From NCBI GenBank assembly GCA_964438735.1, contig CAYTLW010000165.1:1-14686 (forward strand): a DNA stretch of 14,686 nt, given 5' to 3'. This DNA comes from CAYTLW01 sp964438735. Lineage in GTDB: Bacteria > Myxococcota_A > UBA9042. The position numbers were made by a program, and so were the translations under genes. This document shows positions 6,128 through 12,926 of the stretch, one piece after another. Positions within the stretch are counted from its first letter, which is position 1; every line of letters starts with the position of its first letter. Below the pieces are notes generated by a model. The model ran no database searches. It saw nothing but the letters and a program-made list of their open reading frames with translations, and was not told the DNA's origin.

Positions 6128-9031
6128 ATGCAACCCGGATCTCGTGCAGGTCTGCCGCCAAACACCTTAGCCAGCAAATCAACATGCAGTGTTGCGGTTT
6201 TAACATTCGGGTGCCGACTGTCAAAACCGCAACACTGCATATGTTTGGTGTTCTTACTACTGTCTGTCTTGGCCGTCTCTGCTTGCGATCAGCCCGACGT
6301 GCCCGTGGTTGGCCCGATTGCGCCTGTTCTTAGCACCCAAACTACAGACGCCAGCACCCTGCCAGACGACGCCACCGGGAGCGACGCCACGACGTCGGAT
6401 ACCCTGCCTCCCGTTCGGTATCCACTGGACAAGTTGGCCCCCGCCGTGGTGATTCAATCTCCGAACCGGGGCACCCAGACGCCGGCCGCCGCCATCGAGG
6501 TCCAGGGGCAGGCATCCGACGATACCGCCGTGGCCGCGGTCACCCTTCAAGTCGGGCCCAACCAGCCCGAGCCCATCAACTGGTTGCCCGCGGAAGGTCG
6601 TTTCAGCGGGGTCGCCAAGCTGGCGCCCGGCACCCAGACGCTGCGGCTGCGGGCGATCGATCCGGCTGGCAATGTGGGCGAGGCCAAGGTGCAGGTGACG
6701 CGGATCGGCGGGCCGACGGATAACGCGCCACCGACGCTCAATGTGCTCACGCCGGTCAAGGGCTTCGAGGTCGCCGGCAACAGCGTCTGGGTCAGCGGCA
6801 CGGCGACCGATGATGTAGCCGTGGCGTCGGTGACGGTGCAGGTGGGCGCCGGCAAGCCGACGCCGGCGCTGACGTCGGACTGGTTTGGCCACTGGGTGCT
6901 GGAGGCGTCATTTGCCAGCGGCGGTGACCAGGTGGTCAAAGTGGTGGCGACCGACACCGCCGGCAAGAGCAGCGAGGCGGTCATCAAGGGCGGCACCACC
7001 CTGGTCTTCGACACCCAGGCGCCGGACCTGCACATCGTCGCGCCGAAACCCGGTCTGCAGACGGAGGCCGACCTGGTGGTGGTCAAAGGCACGGCGGGCG
7101 ACGCCAGCGGCATCGCGGCGGTGGATGTGCGGGTGGGCAAGGGACCTTATCAGGCCACGACCAGCGGAGATGGCTGGGCGACCTGGCAGGCGACGGTGCC
7201 GCTGTGGCCGGGGACGAATGTCATTCGCGCGCGCGCGCGAGACAAGACCGGGTTGGTGACAACTTCGGATGTAAACGTCGTTAACACCACTGACAAGCAG
7301 TGGACCGACCCGGTCGCGCTGAGTTTGCAGTGGAAGCCGCCGACGTATCCGTCCATCTCGTTGACCCTGGATCGGGCCGGGGTGGAGGCATTGTTCACGC
7401 CCGCCAAGGCGGCCCAGATCACCTTGATGAAGCTGGACGTGAGCCAGTTGATCGCCGCCACCTTCAACAAGATCCGCAACGCCTGCGGCTCGGGCTGGCA
7501 CAAACCCAACACCCTGTACAAGAACTGCCCCAAGTCCTGGGGTCAGCCCGAAATCAACCTCTGGCGGCTGGTGACCATGACGCCAGCCAACGTCAACGTC
7601 GTCGGCACCTCCATCGAGGGCATGAAGGAGATGGGCAAGACCCTGGCCAACTGGGGGCTCATGGACGACTTCGACGACGTGCTGGCGGCGTCGCTTGGCA
7701 TTAACAAGTACGCGCTGATCGTCGGCGATAAAGCGGTCGCCGAAGCCATGGTCGCCGACGTGATGGCCACCCATCCCAACGCGCTGCCCGATGGGCGCAT
7801 CCCGGTCACATTGCAGGATGGGCTGAGCGATCTGAAGAGCATGGGCGCGCGCTACGACGCGGCGGGTAAACATCCCGGCTTCCTGGACAAGAACAAGCCG
7901 CCCTACGCCAAGGTACTCACCGACAGCTTCCAGATGACCATGACCGCCGACAGCAACCTGGCCTGGCATGACGGCGTGCGGCTGGGCGGATCGGTGGCGG
8001 CGTCCAAGAGCTATATCGCCCTGGTGGTCGACAAGACCGGGCCGACGTACGACGACGTGCTGGAGTTCGAGTTCCTCGATCCGAAGAAGTTCCAGATCGA
8101 CGGACTCGCCGCAAAGCCGACGACCAACATCACCATGAAAGTCACCGAGCATCCATCATGGGCCAAGATCGGCAGCTCACGCTTTCCCCTGCCCAAGGGC
8201 AATGGCGCCGCGTGGAAGCTCGACAAGTGGTTGCTGGAATACACGTTGGCGGACGCGGCGTGGCGCTTCTACAAGAACCATCGCGCCGGCTGTGACTACT
8301 GCAAAGGCAGCAGCTCCGGGGCGCTGCTCTACGAGGTGCCGCTCATCGGACTGGACGAAGCCGAGATCGTGGTCGGCCGCCAGGGCTATCGAAAGGGCAG
8401 CAGCGGATCGCCGGAGAACTTCTCCTCCCTGTCGCCCAATCCCGCGGGCTGGATGCGCATCTGGACCCTCTTCGGACTGGGGTCACCGCCGAAGCCACAG
8501 TATGTCTGGGACATGATCCTGGAGGTCAGCCAGCGCCGCCTGCTCGATGGGGGCGTCGGCCAGGGCAAGGGCAACGCGCGCTTCTCGCTGCAGAACGTAC
8601 CCGTCGGCATCACCGCCTCGTCCATGAAGGCCGCCCTGATCCCGGCCCTGCAGCAACAGAAGGCCAAACTCAGCACCCTGCTCATGGGCAAGGCCACCCA
8701 GGCAGCGCCGCTGGACTTCTGGCTGATGAAGGGCAACGACGGCGAGCTTCGCCTGGCGTTCGTCGCCGCCACCGATCCGGTACCCAAAGCCAACAACCAG
8801 CACGCCAAGCGCGGCTTCTATGCCGAGGCGGCGTTGAAGCATAAATACTCCAGCACCAAGGATGGCGGCAGCGGCGACAGCACGCACGAGAAGCTGGCCG
8901 TAGGCGATGGGCCCAAAACTGTCTACTGCATGGACAGCGCCGGCGGAATCTACCGCCTTGGCATCGGCGCAACGGTCGGCGATACGCTGCAAATCACAGT
9001 GCGCAAGAGCAAGAGCGGGGGCACACCATGA
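6128..9031 (+). CDS. Lipoprotein A: three Ig-like repeats plus the shared unrecognised C-terminal domain
   Basis: The product is 967 residues from ATG 6128. A hydrophobic stretch LVFLLLSVLAVSAC ends in a lipobox with lipid-acceptor C53 and Asp at +2. A Ser/Thr/Asp/Pro tether (54-103) leads to three Ig-like repeats at about 104-192, 200-294 and 297-386, each with the APxLxVxxP...G.A.DD.xVASVTVQVG...V.A.D.AG pattern of bacterial Ig-like domains. From about 395 to the end is a domain I do not recognise, shared with the next two genes. It has H549 (THP), H582 (HPGFL), H675 (EH), the PPKPQYVWD block at 787-795 and GDSTHEK at 916-922. Cysteines C453, C467, C722 and C725 (CDYC) are present here but not at those sites in the paralogues. 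It is the first gene of a four-gene ATGA-coupled operon. The 38-residue n-region is abnormally long because of an in-frame palindrome. Function unknown; cell-envelope location is likely. Confidence 0.85.
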   Translation: MQPGSRAGLPPNTLASKSTCSVAVLTFGCRLSKPQHCICLVFLLLSVLAVSACDQPDVPVVGPIAPVLSTQTTDASTLPDDATGSDATTSDTLPPVRYPLDKLAPAVVIQSPNRGTQTPAAAIEVQGQASDDTAVAAVTLQVGPNQPEPINWLPAEGRFSGVAKLAPGTQTLRLRAIDPAGNVGEAKVQVTRIGGPTDNAPPTLNVLTPVKGFEVAGNSVWVSGTATDDVAVASVTVQVGAGKPTPALTSDWFGHWVLEASFASGGDQVVKVVATDTAGKSSEAVIKGGTTLVFDTQAPDLHIVAPKPGLQTEADLVVVKGTAGDASGIAAVDVRVGKGPYQATTSGDGWATWQATVPLWPGTNVIRARARDKTGLVTTSDVNVVNTTDKQWTDPVALSLQWKPPTYPSISLTLDRAGVEALFTPAKAAQITLMKLDVSQLIAATFNKIRNACGSGWHKPNTLYKNCPKSWGQPEINLWRLVTMTPANVNVVGTSIEGMKEMGKTLANWGLMDDFDDVLAASLGINKYALIVGDKAVAEAMVADVMATHPNALPDGRIPVTLQDGLSDLKSMGARYDAAGKHPGFLDKNKPPYAKVLTDSFQMTMTADSNLAWHDGVRLGGSVAASKSYIALVVDKTGPTYDDVLEFEFLDPKKFQIDGLAAKPTTNITMKVTEHPSWAKIGSSRFPLPKGNGAAWKLDKWLLEYTLADAAWRFYKNHRAGCDYCKGSSSGALLYEVPLIGLDEAEIVVGRQGYRKGSSGSPENFSSLSPNPAGWMRIWTLFGLGSPPKPQYVWDMILEVSQRRLLDGGVGQGKGNARFSLQNVPVGITASSMKAALIPALQQQKAKLSTLLMGKATQAAPLDFWLMKGNDGELRLAFVAATDPVPKANNQHAKRGFYAEAALKHKYSSTKDGGSGDSTHEKLAVGDGPKTVYCMDSAGGIYRLGIGATVGDTLQITVRKSKSGGTP
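6184..6240. repeat. 57-bp near-perfect palindrome inside the signal-peptide coding region
   Basis: The outer arms ATGCAGTGTTGCGGTTTT (6184-6201) and its exact reverse complement (6223-6240) form 18 bp. The stem continues inward with one mismatch, 3 bp, one mismatch and 4 bp, leaving a GTG loop at 6211-6213. In all, 25 of 27 positions pair. It is locally AT-richer than its surroundings. The length is a multiple of three and it encodes residues 20-38 of lipoprotein A without a stop. Removing it leaves the reading frame intact and yields a conventional 34-residue lipoprotein signal. It could be an inserted palindromic element or a regulatory hairpin. Confidence 0.85.
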
Positions 9032-11136
9032 ACAAGCCCAGGCCCTGCAATGCATGCTCCCCCACGCGCACGCGCACGCGCACCCCAACCCGCACCCCAA
9101 CCCTCCCCTCAATCCTACTCACACTCACCCTCACTCTCGTGGCCTGCACATTCGCCAGCTGTCAGCAGATCGGCGACCCACCCACCGCCTACCCCGACCC
9201 CACCGCCGGATACGACGCGGGCACCACCACGATCCCGGACACAACCGCCACCGACACCGCCATCGACCCGGCCACCGACAAGACGCCGCCGACCCTGGTG
9301 GTCAGCGAGCCGACCAGCAACGCGGTGGTCGACGCGCCGCTCGTGGCGGTCAAGGGCACCGCAGGCGACGACCTCGGCGTGGCTATGGTGCAAGCGCGGG
9401 TCAACGGCGGCGACTGGCTGCAATCGGACGGCGGCGGCGACTTCGTCCTGACCCTGGCGCTCAAGCCCGGCCCCAACAAACTCGATGTTCGGGTCACCGA
9501 CGTGGCCGGCAAGTCGCGCACCTCGCAGATCGCCGTCTACCGTCGGCGCGCTGTGGAGTTGACGGCCCACGGGCTGGACGAGCTGGGCGGGCCGCTGAAG
9601 CTGACCCTGAGCAAGGCCCAGCTCAAGGCGCTGATCCCGGCCGACAAAGCCGCCGACCTGGTGCTCTACTACCTGGACATCCGCCCGCTGCTGCTCGAAG
9701 CCCTGGCCGCCATCAAGGCGCCGCAGGCCTACGGCGTCGACACCTCGTCATGGGGGCCCGCGGAGTGGAATATGCAGAAGATCATCACCATGCAGCCGGA
9801 CAATACGGACCTGACGGGCACCTCGTTCGAGAAGCTGGCCGAGGTCTCCGGCGCCCTGGGCGTGGCCACGCCGCTGATGCTGGCCGAGATCGCCCAGATC
9901 CAGCCCACCGATACCTACCTGACCACCCAACAGGTGGCCGACGCCTTGTTCCGCACCGTGCTGTCCAGCCACCCGGCCCTGGTGCCGGATCCGGCCGATG
10001 GCATCAAGAAGGTGCCCATCAGCCTGGCCGACGCGCTCAACGACCTGGCCGACCTGCACACCAAGCTGGGCCCGTCGGGCAACCACCCGGGCGTCCTCTA
10101 CGACGCCACGCCGAGCGCGGTGCTCATGGCCGACTTCGAGATGACCATCGCCGGCAAGTCCAACCTGCGCCCCTTCGAAGGTGTCGACCTCAGCGCCGGC
10201 AAGGCCTGGCTGCTGAGCAAGAAGGCCGGCGCCGACGTGGTGACCTTCGACTTCCTCGACCCCAAGTCGTTCACCGTCAAGGGCGTGGCCAACGAGCCGC
10301 AGGTGGACCTCTTCTTCCGCATCCGCGAGCACAAGGGCTATGTCAAGGCCGGCAACTCGCCCACGGCCAATCCGGTCGACGGCTTCGCCAAGGGCAACTG
10401 CGCCGCCTGGAACCTACCGCCGTGGACCTTCGAGCACATGGTCATCGATCTGGTCTACCACGCCTATCGCAAGCTGCATTTTGCCACGGGCTTCAAGAAG
10501 GTGCTGAGCTACGACGTGGGCACCCTCGAGGACGCCGCCAAGGCGAGCTGGAACAAGGGCTGGCTGACCATCACCACCATCGCCGGCCTGGGCTCACCGC
10601 CGCCGCCGGGCTTCTGGTGGGATATGGTCGCCGAGCTGGCCCAGGTGCGACTGCACGACGGCGGCTTGAAGGAAGGGGAGGCCAACCTGCGCCTGGCGGT
10701 GACGGGCGTGACCGTGCCGGTGACGGCCGAGGAGATCATCGACCGCTCGCGCAAGCTCTTCGAGGAGCAGAAGAGCAAGCTGGCTGCGGCCTCCATCGGC
10801 GACCACAGCAGCTATGACAGCGAGTGCGACCTCTTCCTGGTGCGGCTCAAAGATGGCGGGCTGGCGCTCTTCTATGTCACGCCGGATGACATCCCGGCAG
10901 CCGCGAAGAAACACGCCAAGCCCGGGCTGTTCGCCGATGCGACGTTGACCAACAAGCTGTCGACCACCGCCGCGGGCAGTACCGGTGACGGGGTACATGA
11001 AAAGCTCGCGCTCTTTCCAGACCAGGAGCTGACCCTGTACGCCGCCGATGTGGACGGCAGCGTCTGGCAGTTGCAGGTCCTGCAGACCAGCGATAAGCGC
11101 GCCCGGGTGCGCCTGGCGCCGGCGGGCAAACCATGA
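9028..11136 (+). CDS. Lipoprotein B: one Ig-like repeat plus the shared unrecognised C-terminal domain
   Basis: The product is 702 residues. The start ATG overlaps the stop of lipoprotein A (ATGA, 9028-9031), with a G-rich Shine-Dalgarno about 6 nt upstream, so translation is probably coupled. The signal peptide has a Thr/Arg-Pro repeat n-region (12-24), a Leu-Thr repeat core (LLTLTLTLVAC) and a good lipobox LVAC at C40; FASC at C45 is an alternative. A Thr/Asp/Pro tether precedes one Ig-like domain (about 86-171). The shared domain runs from about 180 to 702 with H315 (SHP), H353 (HPGVL), H435 (EH), PPPPGFWWD at 524-532 followed by QVRLHDGG, and GDGVHEK at 653-659. It is clearly paralogous to its two neighbours by ordered motifs; percent identity was not computed. 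No enzyme motif that I know is present. Confidence 0.87.
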   Translation: MNKPRPCNACSPTRTRTRTPTRTPTLPSILLTLTLTLVACTFASCQQIGDPPTAYPDPTAGYDAGTTTIPDTTATDTAIDPATDKTPPTLVVSEPTSNAVVDAPLVAVKGTAGDDLGVAMVQARVNGGDWLQSDGGGDFVLTLALKPGPNKLDVRVTDVAGKSRTSQIAVYRRRAVELTAHGLDELGGPLKLTLSKAQLKALIPADKAADLVLYYLDIRPLLLEALAAIKAPQAYGVDTSSWGPAEWNMQKIITMQPDNTDLTGTSFEKLAEVSGALGVATPLMLAEIAQIQPTDTYLTTQQVADALFRTVLSSHPALVPDPADGIKKVPISLADALNDLADLHTKLGPSGNHPGVLYDATPSAVLMADFEMTIAGKSNLRPFEGVDLSAGKAWLLSKKAGADVVTFDFLDPKSFTVKGVANEPQVDLFFRIREHKGYVKAGNSPTANPVDGFAKGNCAAWNLPPWTFEHMVIDLVYHAYRKLHFATGFKKVLSYDVGTLEDAAKASWNKGWLTITTIAGLGSPPPPGFWWDMVAELAQVRLHDGGLKEGEANLRLAVTGVTVPVTAEEIIDRSRKLFEEQKSKLAAASIGDHSSYDSECDLFLVRLKDGGLALFYVTPDDIPAAAKKHAKPGLFADATLTNKLSTTAAGSTGDGVHEKLALFPDQELTLYAADVDGSVWQLQVLQTSDKRARVRLAPAGKP
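9064..9105 (+). repeat. Hexanucleotide repeat (AC-C/G-C-C/G-N) encoding Thr-Arg/Thr-Pro units
   Basis: Seven consecutive 6-nt units run ACGCGC three times and then ACCCCA, ACCCGC, ACCCCA, ACCCTC. They encode TRTRTR TPTRTPTL in the signal peptide of lipoprotein B. After a short gap the same 6-nt rhythm resumes (ACACTC, ACCCTC, ACTCTC at 9120-9137) and encodes the Thr-Leu core. Unit gain or loss would keep the frame. Confidence 0.8.
9083..9108 (-). other. Five-run G-quadruplex motif on the minus (template) strand
   Basis: On the + strand C runs of 4, 3, 4, 3 and 4 bases occupy 9083-9086, 9089-9091, 9095-9098, 9101-9103 and 9105-9108, with loops of 1-3 nt. The complementary strand therefore fits the canonical G3+N1-7 rule with one run to spare. 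It lies 55 nt inside lipoprotein B, on the strand RNA polymerase reads. Confidence 0.7.
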
Positions 11137-12926
11137 GCCCACGCAGGTTGGCGCTGGCGACGACGCTGTTGGGGCTGTGCGCGGCCTGCGTGCACCTGCC
11201 CGAGCCACCGGTGGCGCCTTATGAAGGGCCACCGATCCCGCTGGCCCAGGGCGAGCGCCGGGTGGTCGAGCTGTACAGCCTGCGCCTGGATGTGCACGGC
11301 TTCGAGCAGGTGGTCACCAAAGCGGACGTGCTCAGCCTGCCGACCAAGGTGCGCGAGCGTATGTGGCTATACGACCTGGACCTGGCCGGTGGGGCGGGCA
11401 AGCCGCGCCTGATCGACAACGCCCTGGCCCGCATCCGCGCGTTGCCCGCAGACGATGCCAAGCTGGGCGCCGCCGAGCGGAACATGATCCGCCTGCTCAA
11501 CATGACCGCGGCCAACGCCGAGCTGGCCGGCACGGCCCTGGAGAACCTGCTCTCCATGGGTCCGCAGGTGGGCATCCCGGCGCAGGAGGTGCTGGCCGAG
11601 TCCATGGGCGTGGATGTGGACGCGCCCTTTCTGTCCAACGACGTGGTCGCCAAGGCGATGGTGGAGGGCGTGGTACGCAGCCATCCCAACACCCGCTTTC
11701 GCCATGGCGCGCCGACCGACGCCCATCCAGACGGGCAGATCCCGGTGCCGCCGGGTCATGTGCCGGTCACGCTCGAAGACATCGCCTCGGACCTGGCCAA
11801 CCTGACCACCCGCTTCGGCCCCTACGACGCCGATGGCGAGTACCACCCCGGCTTCCTGGTGGGCGTGCTCGAGGCGCCGGTGCTGGAGCCGGACTTCAAG
11901 ATGATCATCCGCGCCAACGCCAACGCCCTGCCCTACAAGGGTGCCGACCTGAGCCACGGCGCCGTCGGCAGCGTGGCCAGCATCGGCAAGGAGGGCGTGC
12001 CCCTGTTCGACTTCTCCGATCCCGATTGGCTGCGCCTGGAGGGCATCCGACCCGAACCCACCGTGACCACCATGACCTTTCAGCTGGTGGAACATCCCGA
12101 GTTCCTGGCCCCCGGCACCAGCCCGCTGCCCAAACCCATGGGCAACTCCACCGTCTGGCAGGCGCCGGTGTGGTCGCTGGAGCGGGTCATCGCCCAGGCG
12201 GGGCTGGACGCGTTCGCCGGCCGCGATTGGAGCAAGTCGTTTCACGTGGGCAGCGATCCGGCGCCGCTGTTCGAGATCAACATCGCCGACGGCTGGATGG
12301 TCATGACCGCCAAGGGCGACATCGCCGCGCCGCCGCCACCGGTCTACCTCTGGGATCTCATCAACCAGGTGGTGCAGGTACGCCTGCACGACGGACCAGA
12401 CCTGTCCAACCCGACTGTGGGCGCCATCGCCGAGGGCCAGGCGAATGTGCGCTTCACGCTGAGCGACGTCTCCATCGGCGTCAGCGCCGAGCAGATCACC
12501 GCCGCCATCCGGCGCAACCTGCAAACCGATCCCAGCGGTCTGGTGGGCGCCGCAGCGGCCCTGATCCCACAACATTCGGGCGCACCCGACCTCTTCTACA
12601 TGCGCCCGCGCGCGGACGCCGGCAAGTACGCCCACACCGACTGGCTCTACTTCATCGCCGCCAGCGACCTGCCCGACGACTCCGGGCGCGACCACAGCGC
12701 CTACAGCAAGCCGGGCTTCTTCGCCGACGCCGGTTTGAAGGTGAAGATCAGCGACAAGCGACCCGTAGCCGGCGATACCGAGCACGAAAAGGTGCCCATC
12801 TCGCCCGGCGATGTGATCTACGCGGTCGATGACCAGGCGGTTCGCTACCGCATCGAGGTGCTGGCCAAGCCGTCGCCGGCGCGCATCCGGCTGGCCATCA
12901 CCCACCAGGGAGTCCTGGCGCCATGA
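11133..12926 (+). CDS. Lipoprotein C: shared unrecognised domain without Ig-like repeats
   Basis: The product is 597 residues, starting in an ATGA overlap (11133-11136) with lipoprotein B. The signal peptide MSPRRLALATTLLGLCAAC is a textbook lipoprotein signal with acceptor C19 and Val at +2. Only about 20 residues separate it from the shared domain (about 40-597), so this is the minimal form of the family. Conserved points are H184 (SHP), H238 (HPGFL), H321 (EH), PPPPVYLWD at 400-408 followed by QVRLHDG, and GDTEHEK at 547-553. A histidine- and proline-rich insertion (about 188-205) follows the SHP motif and is absent from the other two. There is no known catalytic signature. It probably sits in the envelope with lipoproteins A and B and the outer-membrane protein encoded next. 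Confidence 0.87.
   Translation: MSPRRLALATTLLGLCAACVHLPEPPVAPYEGPPIPLAQGERRVVELYSLRLDVHGFEQVVTKADVLSLPTKVRERMWLYDLDLAGGAGKPRLIDNALARIRALPADDAKLGAAERNMIRLLNMTAANAELAGTALENLLSMGPQVGIPAQEVLAESMGVDVDAPFLSNDVVAKAMVEGVVRSHPNTRFRHGAPTDAHPDGQIPVPPGHVPVTLEDIASDLANLTTRFGPYDADGEYHPGFLVGVLEAPVLEPDFKMIIRANANALPYKGADLSHGAVGSVASIGKEGVPLFDFSDPDWLRLEGIRPEPTVTTMTFQLVEHPEFLAPGTSPLPKPMGNSTVWQAPVWSLERVIAQAGLDAFAGRDWSKSFHVGSDPAPLFEINIADGWMVMTAKGDIAAPPPPVYLWDLINQVVQVRLHDGPDLSNPTVGAIAEGQANVRFTLSDVSIGVSAEQITAAIRRNLQTDPSGLVGAAAALIPQHSGAPDLFYMRPRADAGKYAHTDWLYFIAASDLPDDSGRDHSAYSKPGFFADAGLKVKISDKRPVAGDTEHEKVPISPGDVIYAVDDQAVRYRIEVLAKPSPARIRLAITHQGVLAP

Noticed and set aside
6184..6240. Near-identical peptides beginning MQCCGF encoded on both strands across the palindrome
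   Set aside because: This follows automatically from the palindrome and is not evidence for two small genes.
6184..6240. Palindrome as an integron attC site or as an intrinsic terminator
   Set aside because: The attC core boxes (RYYYAAC/GTTRRRY) are not present in the right places, there is no integrase or cassette array, and no T run follows the stem.
7226..7239. (CG)7 tract as a Z-DNA or regulatory element
   Set aside because: It encodes RARAR in the third Ig-like repeat of lipoprotein A with normal codon use, and nothing ties it to regulation.
8907..10817. Long + strand open frame (636 codons) overlapping lipoproteins A and B in another frame
   Set aside because: The product is Arg/Gly/Pro-rich nonsense, whereas the overlapped frames give conserved paralogous domains.
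11367..12905. Minus-strand open frame of 512 codons opposite lipoprotein C
   Set aside because: It is rich in His, Gly, Val and Arg, as expected from reading the complement of a GC3-rich gene. There is no domain and no ribosome site supporting it.
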